Assembly (NCBI GenBank): GCA_937928755.1
Contig: CALEZI010000135.1
Location: forward strand, 10,584 to 74,583
Origin: an uncultured Rhodanobacteraceae bacterium
GTDB lineage: Bacteria > Pseudomonadota > Gammaproteobacteria > Xanthomonadales > SZUA-5
Length of the DNA stretch: 64,000 nucleotides
Direction: 5' to 3'
Shown here one piece after another: positions 28,456 to 36,421 of this stretch; positions within the stretch are counted from its first letter, which is position 1; every line of letters begins with the position of its first letter. The notes under the pieces were generated by a model. That model saw only the letters and a program-made list of their open reading frames with translations, did not search any database and was not told the origin of the DNA. The translations under genes and the position numbers were made by a program.

Positions 28456-28514
28456 GTGCCCCGTGCCCCGTGCCCCGTGCCCCGTGCCCCGTGCCCCGTG
28501 CCCCGTGCCCCGTG
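28456..28514. repeat. Seven-base tandem repeat, CCCCGTG
   Basis: About eight copies of CCCCGTG in a row lie 3 bases before the TTGACA of the desaturase operon. Short tandem repeats at such a place can change length by slippage. Confidence 0.85.
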
Positions 28515-28516
28515 GG

Positions 28517-28553
28517 TTGACAACCCTCCGAACTTGAGTGAACGTGTGTTCAC
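28517..28553 (+). promoter_or_regulatory. Promoter and palindromic operator of the desaturase operon
   Basis: A -35 box TTGACA is at 28517-28522. GTGAAC (28538-28543), GTGT, GTTCAC (28548-28553) form a perfect palindrome that covers the expected -10 position, so a bound repressor would block RNA polymerase. The spacing and AGTGAAC-type half-site resemble published DesT operators of Pseudomonas. The start codon of the reductase lies 18 bases further on. The -10 itself is weak. Confidence 0.75.
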
Positions 28554-28571
28554 CAAATACGGAGCACTGCC

Positions 28572-29669
28572 TTGGATACCGCCGTCAACCTGCCGCGACG
28601 CCTGAACTTTTCCAGCGCCTTGCGCAGTCCCTGGTTGCATCCGTTGAACGATGCGCAGACGTGGGATCAGGTGCTCAGCGCACTCAACCCGATGTGGTCG
28701 ACGCGCGACTATCCGGCGCGGGTCATCGAGATCGTCGAGGAAACCGGGGACACCCGGACTTTCGTGCTCAGGCCGGGTCGACGCTGGCCGGGACACACCG
28801 CTGGCCAGCATGTGGTGCTGGAAGTCGAGATCGATGGGCGTCGCCTGCACCGTTGTTTCAGCCTGTCCTCGGCGCCGACGCGCGACCGCCGCGTCCGCAT
28901 CACGGTCAAGCGCCAGCCCGGTGCGCGCGTCAGTGGCTGGCTGCACGATCGGGTGCGGGTCGGCGACGTGCTGCGATTGAGCGCTTCGAACGGCCATTTC
29001 GCGCCGCCCGCAGGGGATCAGCCTTTGCTGCTGCTCAGCGCAGGCAGCGGCATCACGCCGCTGATGGCGATCGTCGAGGACCTGCACGCGCACGGTGACC
29101 CGCGCGATGTGGTGTTCCTGCATGCTTGCCGAACGCCGGCGGATTTCATCTTCGAAGGCCGCCTGCGGGAACTCGCCGCCAGCCGGCCCGGCTTCGACTT
29201 GCGCGTGCACTTCAGCGCGCAGGTCGGCCGCCTGGATGCCGCGACCCTGGCGCGCGAGCTGCCGGATTTTGCCCGCTACCAGGCAATGGTATGCGGTCCG
29301 CGCGGATTGACCGAAGGCATCGAGGACCTTTATCGCGCTGCTGGAGTGCCCGATCAGGTGCGCAGCGAGAGCTACTCCGGGCGCGTGCTGCCGCGTACCG
29401 GTGCCATGGAACTGTCCCACGCCGTTCATTGCTCCGTCACTGAACGAGTGTTCACTGCACGTGCCGATTCCAGCCTGTTGAGCGAGGCAGAAGCGTTTGG
29501 TCTGACACCTGCGCACGGCTGTCGCATCGGCATCTGCAAGACCTGCCAGTGCACCAAGCGCAGCGGCACGGTGGAGAACCTGCGCACCGGCGAGATCTCG
29601 TCGGAACCCGACCAGTTGATCCAGCTATGCGTCTCGGTGGCGCGGTCACCGCTGGAGTTGGTGCTGTGA
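28572..29669 (+). CDS. desC: Ferredoxin/NAD(P)H oxidoreductase for fatty acid desaturation
   Basis: The 365-residue protein is a three-domain reductase. An FAD domain (about 45-145) holds RCFSLSS; an NAD(P) domain begins with LLSAGSGITPLMAI (about 155-170); a C-terminal plant-type 2Fe-2S domain has GCRIGICKTCQC (about 316-327) and a fourth Cys in LCVS. It should pass electrons from NAD(P)H to the desaturase two steps downstream. It starts with TTG seven bases after GGAG. Gene order regulator, reductase, desaturase equals desT-desC-desB of Pseudomonas; names are by analogy. Confidence 0.85.
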   Translation: MDTAVNLPRRLNFSSALRSPWLHPLNDAQTWDQVLSALNPMWSTRDYPARVIEIVEETGDTRTFVLRPGRRWPGHTAGQHVVLEVEIDGRRLHRCFSLSSAPTRDRRVRITVKRQPGARVSGWLHDRVRVGDVLRLSASNGHFAPPAGDQPLLLLSAGSGITPLMAIVEDLHAHGDPRDVVFLHACRTPADFIFEGRLRELAASRPGFDLRVHFSAQVGRLDAATLARELPDFARYQAMVCGPRGLTEGIEDLYRAAGVPDQVRSESYSGRVLPRTGAMELSHAVHCSVTERVFTARADSSLLSEAEAFGLTPAHGCRIGICKTCQCTKRSGTVENLRTGEISSEPDQLIQLCVSVARSPLELVL

Positions 29670-29679
29670 CGCCGGATTT

Positions 29680-29780
29680 CGTAGGCCGTGTGTGCGCGGC
29701 TTCATCGCGCTCACCGGCACGCAGGTCGTGATCGGCATCGAAGGCGCCGGTGAGCCGCTGCGCGGCACACGCGGCCTACG
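29680..29780. repeat. Hairpin repeat between reductase and desaturase genes
   Basis: A 101-base inverted repeat with arms opening CGTAGGCCGTGTGTGCGCGG and the inverse CCGCGCACACGCGGCCTACG-like sequence; inner arms TCACCGGC and GCCGGTGA pair as well. It could lower read-through to the desaturase or be a mobile REP unit. Confidence 0.75.
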
Positions 29781-29846
29781 ACATCCAGTGCGCCGACGAC
29801 TCGTCGTGTTCGATCTTCAGCTGTCCCCCACATTCCGGAGGCCCCC

Positions 29847-30935
29847 ATGCCCAAAGCCATTCTGACCCCAACCCAACTCGACCAGTTCCAGGCCGAACTC
29901 GACGCGCTGCGCGCCGAGGTTGCCGCCGATCTCGGCGAGCGCGACGCCACCCATATCCGCGGCGTGGTGCGCGACGCGCGCCTGAACGCCGCCGCCGGGC
30001 GCGGCCTGCTGATGTTCGGCTTCGATCCGGTCAGCTTCGTCGTCGGCGTATGCGCATTGGCGCGCGGCAAGATCCTCGAGAACATGGAGGTCGGCCACAA
30101 CGTGCTGCACGGCCAGTACGACTGGATGGGCGATCCGACATTGAACTCGCAGCAGTACGAATGGGACATCGTCTGCCACAGCAGCCACTGGCGGCGCACG
30201 CACAACTTCGAGCACCACAGCTACACCAACATCCTCGGCCAGGACGACGACTACGGCTACGGCCTGTTGCGCATGACCGGCGATCAGAAATGGACCTGGC
30301 GCACGCTGTTGCAGCCGATCTGGTACGCGATTCTGGCAATCCTGTTCCAGTGGGGCGTGGCGATCCAGGATCTCAAGCTCGGGCGCTGGTTCAAGGGACG
30401 CATGCCCAAGGGCGAACTGGCGGTGCGCGCGGCGCCGTTCGTCGCCAAAGCGAAGACCCAGTTGTTCAAGGACTACGTGCTGTTCCCGCTGCTGGCGTTC
30501 TGGAACATCCCACGCGTGCTGCTCGGCAATGCGCTGGCCAATCTGATCCGCAGCCTGTGGACCAACGCGATCATCTTCTGCGGCCACTTCACCGCCGATG
30601 CGCAGGTCTTCACCAAGGACGAAGTCGCCGGCGAAACTCGCGGTGGCTGGTATCTGCGGCAGATTCAGGGCTCCAGCAACCTCGAAGGCGGGCGCTGGTT
30701 CCACCTGATGACCGGGCACCTCAGCCACCAGATCGAACACCACCTGTTCCCGGATATTCCGGCGCCGCGCTACGTCGAGATGGCCCCACGCGTGCGCGAG
30801 ATCTGCGCGCGCTATGGCGTGCACTACAACTCGGCGGGCTTCTTCAAGCAGTACGCGACGGTGTTGTGGCGCATCCTCAAGTACGCCCTTCCGGTCGAGC
30901 GGCGGCCGCGAGTGGGTGCTCCGCAGGTGGCGTAG
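29847..30935 (+). CDS. desB: Membrane-bound acyl-lipid/acyl-CoA desaturase
   Basis: The 362-residue protein holds the three His boxes of membrane desaturases: HNVLH (residues 84-88), HNFEHH (119-124), and HLSHQIEHH near 293-301. These bind the di-iron centre. Hydrophobic stretches separate the boxes. It introduces a double bond into saturated acyl chains, oxygen-dependent, using electrons from the reductase upstream. ATG 29847 follows GGAGG, nine bases away. Regulation by the divergent FabR/DesT-like protein is likely. Confidence 0.92.
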   Translation: MPKAILTPTQLDQFQAELDALRAEVAADLGERDATHIRGVVRDARLNAAAGRGLLMFGFDPVSFVVGVCALARGKILENMEVGHNVLHGQYDWMGDPTLNSQQYEWDIVCHSSHWRRTHNFEHHSYTNILGQDDDYGYGLLRMTGDQKWTWRTLLQPIWYAILAILFQWGVAIQDLKLGRWFKGRMPKGELAVRAAPFVAKAKTQLFKDYVLFPLLAFWNIPRVLLGNALANLIRSLWTNAIIFCGHFTADAQVFTKDEVAGETRGGWYLRQIQGSSNLEGGRWFHLMTGHLSHQIEHHLFPDIPAPRYVEMAPRVREICARYGVHYNSAGFFKQYATVLWRILKYALPVERRPRVGAPQVA

Positions 30936-30946
30936 GCTCTTGATTC

Positions 30947-31241
30947 TGTGGGTCCGGACTTGTCCGGACGCCTTTGGCGGGGTGCGGGAAAAGCGTCCAG
31001 ACAAGTCTGGACCCACCAAAGGCGGCTCCCTGCAAGTCCGGGCCCACCAAAGGCGGTTCCCGACAAGTCTGGGCCCACTGAAGGCGGCTCCCAAGGCTCT
31101 TGTGGGTCCGGACTTGTCCGGACGCTTTTGGCGGGATGCGGGAAAAGCGTCCAGACAAGTCTGGACCCACCAAAGGCGGCTCCCTGCAAGTCTGGACCCA
31201 CCAGAGGCGGCTCCCTGCAAGTCCGGGCCCACCAAAGGCGG
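30947..31241. repeat. Cluster of family A palindromes
   Basis: This roughly 300-base stretch after the desaturase gene has no gene. It is a patchwork of about eight units opening GTGGGTCC[A/G]GACTTGTC or its inverse, in both orientations, linked by AAAGGCGGCTCCC words. Two long units (from 30947 and from 31108) are near-identical. Confidence 0.85.
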
Positions 31242-31243
31242 CT

Positions 31244-32569
31244 TCAGGCCAGGATCTCTGCGTCGGCTGCGATACCCGTCATCGCCACTCTCCGTCCGCG
31301 TTCGACATCGATGCCGCGCACGACGATCAGGCCGAACACGAAGAACAGGCCGGTGCACAGCATCGCCAGCCGGTGGTTGCCGACGAACACCCAGGTCGCC
31401 AGGCCATAGCTGATCGGGCCGATGATGGTCGCCACGCGCACGGCCAGGCTCCACAGGCCGAAGTACTCGGAGGTGCGCTCGGCCGGCGCCAGGTAGCCGA
31501 CCATCGCGCGCCCTGCCGATTGCGAAGCGCCCATGGCGATTCCGGCGAGATTGGCGGCGAACCAGAACAGCGGGCGGGTGGTGGCGAAATACGCGATCAG
31601 CACCATGCCGAGCCACAGCCACAGCGAGAGCATCAGCGCGCGCCGGTGGCCGATGCGGTCCTGCACCCAGCCGAAGCCGAAAGCACCCAGCGCCGCGGTG
31701 ACATTCACCGCCAGCACCAACTTCAAGGTGTCGGCAGTGTCGAAACCCATCGCCTGTTGTGCATATACGGCAGCGAGCGCGACGACCACGGCGACACCGG
31801 CCTGGTAACCGGCGATCGCCACCAGCAGCCGGCGCAGGTCGGCGAGGTGCGCCCCCTCGCGCCAGGTCTGCTGCAGCCGGCCGAAGGCCTGGTCGAACAG
31901 GTTCCGCAGCGAGCCTCGCGCGTGGCCGCCGGTGGGCGCGTGTTCACCGAGCACCAGCAGGCTGGGCAGTGCCGCCAGCGCGAAGAAGACCGCGGTGATC
32001 GCCATGCAGCCGGGCACGAACTCGGCGGCGCCGAGTCCGCGTGCCTGCGCGCCCTGCACATAGCCCAGGCATAGCGCCAGCGCCGCCAGTCCGCCGCCAT
32101 AACCGAGCGACCAGCCATAACCGGACAGGCGACCGAGCGCGTTCGGGCGCCCGAGCAAGGGCAGCCAGGCCGCGATCAGGCCTTCGCCCAGGCCGAAACC
32201 GACGGCCGAGATCACGATGAAGAGCATCGCCAGGCCGACGTCGCCTGGGCCGACCGCCATCAGGCCGAAAGTGCCGAGCACGCAGGCGAGCGTGCTGGTG
32301 GCCAGGAACGGCTTCTTGCGCCCGCGCGCATCCGCCGCGGCGCCGGCCAGCGGGCCCAGCACCATGACGATGGCGGCGGCAACCGACACCGCGGCTGTCC
32401 ATGCCAGCGTCGCCCACGGCTTGCCGGCGGCAACCGTGGCGACGAAGTAGGCATTGAACACCGCGGTCGACACCACCGTGGTGTAGCTGGAGTTGGCGAA
32501 GTCGTAGAACGCCCACGACCAAAACTCGCGTTGGCGCACGCCGGGCTGCAGCAAGGGGTAGAGCGACAT
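31244..32569 (-). CDS. MFS transporter, UMF1/Atg22-like
   Basis: The 441-residue protein has about twelve hydrophobic segments. The opening FWSWAFYDFANSSYTTVV is the hallmark of the UMF1 family, related to the vacuolar amino acid exporter Atg22; the bacterial substrate is not known. The start is uncertain: ATG 32569 gives the usual family N-terminus, while ATGs at 32599 and 32611 add residues from or near the MITE-like terminal repeat that begins at 32600. The gene ends in the family A repeat cluster. Confidence 0.85.
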   Translation of the reverse strand: MSLYPLLQPGVRQREFWSWAFYDFANSSYTTVVSTAVFNAYFVATVAAGKPWATLAWTAAVSVAAAIVMVLGPLAGAAADARGRKKPFLATSTLACVLGTFGLMAVGPGDVGLAMLFIVISAVGFGLGEGLIAAWLPLLGRPNALGRLSGYGWSLGYGGGLAALALCLGYVQGAQARGLGAAEFVPGCMAITAVFFALAALPSLLVLGEHAPTGGHARGSLRNLFDQAFGRLQQTWREGAHLADLRRLLVAIAGYQAGVAVVVALAAVYAQQAMGFDTADTLKLVLAVNVTAALGAFGFGWVQDRIGHRRALMLSLWLWLGMVLIAYFATTRPLFWFAANLAGIAMGASQSAGRAMVGYLAPAERTSEYFGLWSLAVRVATIIGPISYGLATWVFVGNHRLAMLCTGLFFVFGLIVVRGIDVERGRRVAMTGIAADAEILA

Positions 32570-32599
32570 GGCGGCGGCAGGTGCTGAGGCGAGGGCCAT

Positions 32600-32851
32600 G
32601 CTAGCCCGCATTTCTCACACCGGCGCGAAAAGATGCACGGATTTCCCCACCAATGCTCGATTTCACCTCTTCGGCTCCATACACACACCGTCGCCTGCAT
32701 CTTTTCGCTTCGCGGCCCTGGCTTGGTCTTTGCGCCGAGGGCTGCGTTGCTCGTCGTCGCAATGGAGCAACCATTCCTCCTCCTCGCGCCTTGCCCCCGC
32801 CGCAAATCCCTTCGCCATCATCAACGACCGGTGTGAGAAATGCGGGCTAGC
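32600..32851. mobile_element. MITE-like element with 24-base perfect terminal inverted repeats
   Basis: The ends at 32600-32623 and 32828-32851 are exact inverted copies of 24 bases, opening GCTAGCCCGCATTTCTCAC. They enclose 204 bases with no supported gene. CTAG at each outer end could be a 4-base target duplication. The layout fits a miniature inverted-repeat element moved by a transposase elsewhere. The left end touches the start region of the MFS gene and may have supplied its first codons or promoter. Confidence 0.7.
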
Positions 32852-33051
32852 TGGATGAAGCGTGGTGGGCGAGAACCCGGACAGTGATGAAGAGATTTCG
32901 CGCCGGGAGCGGCGCGACGGAAAGTGCCGCGGTCGCGCGCATGCGCCATGCGCGGTGGGCCAGGCGAGCGCGTCTACAGCGTTCGCCCACGCCCGATTGC
33001 TGTTACGCGTCGCCTGTGCCCGGGCGTCGTTACGCGCGCCCGGCGCCGTTG

Positions 33052-33873
33052 CTAGGAGGCCGCGGTCGGACCGAACAGTGCCAGGCCCAGCAGCAACAGC
33101 CCCAGCGCCAGCCGATAGACGAAAAACGGCAACATGCCGATGCGCCTGAGCATGGTCAGGAAGAAGTGGATGACCAGATAACCGCTGACCGCGCTGATCG
33201 CGGCGCCGAGCCAGAAACTGCCACCATCGGTGTCGTTGCCGTCCTTCAGCAGTTCCATCACCCCGTGCAAGCCCGCGGCGGCGATGATAGGTACCGCCAG
33301 CAGGAACGAAAAACGCGCGGCGGCCTGACGTTCCAGGCCGAGCAGCAGGCCCGCGGTCATGGTTACACCCGAACGCGACACGCCCGGAATCAGCGCCAGC
33401 GCCTGCGCGCAGCCGATCAACAGCGCCTGGCCGATGCTCAACGAACGCTCGCCGCGTGTGCTCTGTCCGGATCGGATGAAGGCAAAAAACAGCAAGGAAC
33501 CGAACACGATCTGGGTGCAGCCGATGACCAGATAAGTACGTAGCGCCGTGGCGCCGGCATCGCCCATCGCCATCGCCGCCAATCCGCCGGGAATGGTCGC
33601 CAGCGTCAGCCCAACCAGGGTGCGTTGTTCGTCGCTCAGCGCGTGTCCTGGCCGCCAGGCAAGCGCCGCACGCGCCAGCTCCAGCCAGTCTTTGCGGAAA
33701 TACACGACCACCGCCAGCATGGTGCCGAGGTGCAGGCCAAGATCGAACACCAGGCCCTGATAACCGTAGCCCAGCCACTCGCCGGCCAGGTAAAGGTGCG
33801 CGGACGACGAGATCGGCAGGAACTCGGTCAGGGCCTGGATAACGGCCAGCAGCAGGACTTGCATGAAATCCAA
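33052..33873 (-). CDS. uppP: Undecaprenyl-diphosphatase
   Basis: The 273-residue integral membrane protein has the two catalytic motifs of UppP/BacA: EFLPISSSAHL at residues 17-27 and PGVSRSG near 170. It removes one phosphate from undecaprenyl diphosphate on the outer side of the inner membrane so that the lipid carrier can be reused for peptidoglycan and other polymers; high levels give bacitracin resistance. ATG 33873 opens the standard family N-terminus. The neighbour slyX is divergent. Confidence 0.95.
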   Translation of the reverse strand: MDFMQVLLLAVIQALTEFLPISSSAHLYLAGEWLGYGYQGLVFDLGLHLGTMLAVVVYFRKDWLELARAALAWRPGHALSDEQRTLVGLTLATIPGGLAAMAMGDAGATALRTYLVIGCTQIVFGSLLFFAFIRSGQSTRGERSLSIGQALLIGCAQALALIPGVSRSGVTMTAGLLLGLERQAAARFSFLLAVPIIAAAGLHGVMELLKDGNDTDGGSFWLGAAISAVSGYLVIHFFLTMLRRIGMLPFFVYRLALGLLLLGLALFGPTAAS

Positions 33874-33977
33874 GGGGAGATCCGGTCAGACGCACGAAAC
33901 CGCGGATGCTGGGCAGCGATCGCAACGCGGTCAAGGGCGCGGCATCGGTTGTCCCGCTTTCGCCCGGCCTTTGCGCG

Positions 33978-34066
<89 letters not shown>

Positions 34067-34081
34067 CCGCCGACCGCACCG

Positions 34082-34285
34082 ATGGAGTCACGCATCCAGG
34101 AACTCGAAATCCGCGTCGCTTTCCAGGACGACCTGCTGACCAGCCTCAACGGGCAGGTCCACGCGGCGCACCAGGAAATCGCCCTGCTGCGCGCCGAACT
34201 GATGTCCCTGCGCGACCGCGTCGAGGGCATGAAGGACGGCGCCGCCAGCGATCCGGCGCAGGAACCGCCGCCGCCGCACTATTGA
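34082..34285 (+). CDS. slyX: SlyX-like coiled-coil protein
   Basis: The 67-residue protein starts MESRIQELEIRVAFQDDLL, a heptad pattern with L/I/V at a and d positions throughout residues 4-48, and ends in a Pro-rich PPPPHY tail; both are typical of SlyX. Its role is unknown. The ATG at 34082 starts the family alignment; no good ribosome site is seen close by. Confidence 0.85.
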   Translation: MESRIQELEIRVAFQDDLLTSLNGQVHAAHQEIALLRAELMSLRDRVEGMKDGAASDPAQEPPPPHY

Positions 34286-34302
34286 GAGAGTTCCGGTCGC
34301 CC

Positions 34303-34620
34303 CCGTCGGTGCGCTTGTTCGCGCATCGAACCTGGAGCGGGTTTATCCCGCGAAAGCTTTCGCGGAGTAAATCCGCTCCCACATGAAAATCAATGCCCTG
34401 CGGTATGTTCGGTGAAAGTCACGGTCGCCCCTGTCGGTGCGCTTATTCGCGCATCAAATTGGTGGCGACCATGCGAATTGCCTTTTCTGTCCGCAAAGGA
34501 CGCAAAGGACGCAAAGAGAGCCAAGAACCCAGGTGTTGATGTTCTGCTGGCTTTGCTTTCCTTTGCGTCCTTTGCGTCCTTTGCGGAAAAGCTTTTCTTT
34601 CAGATACTTGCGTGATGTTT
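34303..34620. repeat. Composite repeat: inverted GGAGCGGG unit, CGGTCGCC modules and family B hairpin
   Basis: This 482-base gene-free stretch (34286-34767) is mostly repeats. A CGGTCGCCCC[C/T]GTCGGTGCGC module occurs at about 34303 and 34423; an inverted repeat with GGAGCGG/CCGCTCC ends spans 34334-34379; then the family B hairpin has perfect 26-base arms at 34491-34516 and 34561-34586, built from GCAAAGGAC units. The same modules in the same order, inverted, are at 46986-47290. Nothing is recognised between 34620 and 34767 beyond gshA leader sequence. Confidence 0.8.
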
Positions 34621-34767
34621 GGTGAGAGCGAGGTGTGCGTCGCCCGCCAGCTCCAGAGCATCGTTGCTCGCGACGTAGTCATCTCGCTCCTGCAGCGTGG
34701 GCTCGGGCATTGAGTTGTCACGCCCTCGCCCCTATGTTGGACTGTCCAATCGAACGCGGACGCCACC

Positions 34768-36141
34768 TTGAGCTCGCCTACTGACACCAAGGACCTGGCG
34801 CCGATTTCCGATATCGGCGAGCTGGTCGCCTACCTCGCCGAAGGGGCGCGCGCGCCGGACGAATGGCGCATCGGCACCGAGCACGAGAAGTTCGGCTTCC
34901 GCAACGACGATCTGCGTCCGCCGACGTATGAAGGCGCGCGAGGTATCGGTGCGTTGCTGAACGGCATCGCCGATCGTTTCGGTTGGGACCGCGCTTACGA
35001 TGGCGACCATGTCGTTGCGTTGACGCGCAAAGGCTCGGGTTCGATCACGCTGGAGCCGGCTGGACAGTTGGAGCTGTCCGGTGGCCAGTTGCGCACCATC
35101 CACGAGACCTGCTGCGAGGTCGAAGGCCACCTGCGCGAAGTGCGCTCGGTGGCCGACGAGCTGGAACTCGGTTTCCTCGGCATGGGTTTCCAGCCGAAGT
35201 GGCGCCGCGAGGACATGCCGTGGATGCCCAAGGGCCGCTACAAGCTGATGCGCGCCTACATGCCCACGCGCGGCGGGCTGGGCCTGGACATGATGACGCG
35301 CACCTGCACCGTGCAGGTCAATCTGGATGTCGGCTCTGAGGCCGACATGGTGAAGAAGTTCCGCGTGTCGCTGGCGCTGCAGTCGATCGCCACGGCGCTG
35401 TTCGCCGATTCGCCGTTCACCGACGGCGTGCCGAACGGCTTCCAGAGTTACCGTTCGCACGTCTGGACCGACACCGATCCCGACCGCACCGGCTTGCTCG
35501 ACTTCGTCTTCGAAGACGGCTTCGGTTACGAGCGCTATGTCGACTACATGCTCGATGTGCCGATGTATTTCGTCTATCGCGATGGCAAATACGTCGATGC
35601 GCTGGGCCAGAGTTTCCGCGACTTCATCGGTGGCCGCCTGCCGGCGCTGGAGGGCGAGCGACCGACGCTCAACGACTGGGCGGACCACCTGACCACTGCC
35701 TTCCCCGAAGTGCGCCTGAAGCGCTATCTGGAAATGCGCGGCGCCGACAGCGGCCCATGGAACCGCATCTGCGCGCTGCCGGCGTTGTGGGTCGGCCTGC
35801 TCTACGACCAGACCGCGCTGGATGCCGCCTGGGATCTGTGCAAGGACTGGACTCTGGAGGAGCGTCATCACCTGCGCGATACGGTGCCGCGGCTTGGACT
35901 GCGTACCCAGCATCGTGGCGAGAGCTTGCGAGCGGTGGCCGAGCGCGTACTCGCGATATCCGCCGAAGGCCTGCGTCGGCGCAATCGGTTGAATCGCAAC
36001 GGCGTCGACGAGCGCATCTATCTCGAGCCGCTGCTGGAATACGCCGTCGCCGGCATTTCCCCGGCCGATCGCAAACTGGCGCTGTACCATGGCGCCTGGG
36101 CTGGGTCCATCGACCGCGTGTTCAACGAGTTTGCGTATTGA
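34768..36141 (+). CDS. gshA: Glutamate-cysteine ligase, GCS2/plant-type
   Basis: The 457-residue enzyme makes gamma-glutamylcysteine, the first step of glutathione synthesis. It belongs to the proteobacterial/plant class rather than the E. coli class: visible are WRIGTEHEKFGF (about 33-44), SITLEPAGQLELSG (about 92-105) and RTCTVQVNLDV in the middle, which form the ATP and glutamate site. The start is TTG at 34768, the first in-frame start before the family match; the upstream site is weak. gshB is not in the window. Confidence 0.92.
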   Translation: MSSPTDTKDLAPISDIGELVAYLAEGARAPDEWRIGTEHEKFGFRNDDLRPPTYEGARGIGALLNGIADRFGWDRAYDGDHVVALTRKGSGSITLEPAGQLELSGGQLRTIHETCCEVEGHLREVRSVADELELGFLGMGFQPKWRREDMPWMPKGRYKLMRAYMPTRGGLGLDMMTRTCTVQVNLDVGSEADMVKKFRVSLALQSIATALFADSPFTDGVPNGFQSYRSHVWTDTDPDRTGLLDFVFEDGFGYERYVDYMLDVPMYFVYRDGKYVDALGQSFRDFIGGRLPALEGERPTLNDWADHLTTAFPEVRLKRYLEMRGADSGPWNRICALPALWVGLLYDQTALDAAWDLCKDWTLEERHHLRDTVPRLGLRTQHRGESLRAVAERVLAISAEGLRRRNRLNRNGVDERIYLEPLLEYAVAGISPADRKLALYHGAWAGSIDRVFNEFAY

Positions 36142-36189
36142 GGCCCGGGATATTCGATCTTTTGAGGCACGCAGAGACCCTGATTGGGG

Positions 36190-36320
36190 ACGCAAAGGAC
36201 GCAAAGGACGCAAAGGGGCGCAAAGGACGCAAAAACAGCAAACGCGAGAAGGCAGACATGCAATCCATGGCCTTTGATTTCCTTTGCGTCCTTCGCGTCT
36301 CTTTGCGTCCTTTGCGTTCT
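36190..36320. repeat. Family B hairpin (GCAAAGGAC units)
   Basis: Arms at 36190-36234 and 36281-36320 consist of ACGCAAAGG units and their inverse, enclosing about 46 bases. It sits between gshA and the next gene, on whose upstream frame it encroaches; this supports the GTG start at 36422. Confidence 0.85.
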
Positions 36321-36421
36321 GCAATACAGGCCTCGTTCTTGCCACAGCCAGCAAGAAGCGCGAGCGAGCAAATCTGCTACTGCGATCGCTTCACAACGCA
36401 CCATCCACCGAGACTGCAGCC

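Noticed and set aside
32663..33934. A 423-codon minus-strand frame over uppP and the MITE-like element
   Set aside because: It is another frame of uppP; the uppP frame has both catalytic motifs.
34491..34586. CRISPR array from repeated GCAAAGGAC words
   Set aside because: Units are contiguous 9-base repeats arranged as inverted arms, without spacers of constant length, and no cas gene is present.
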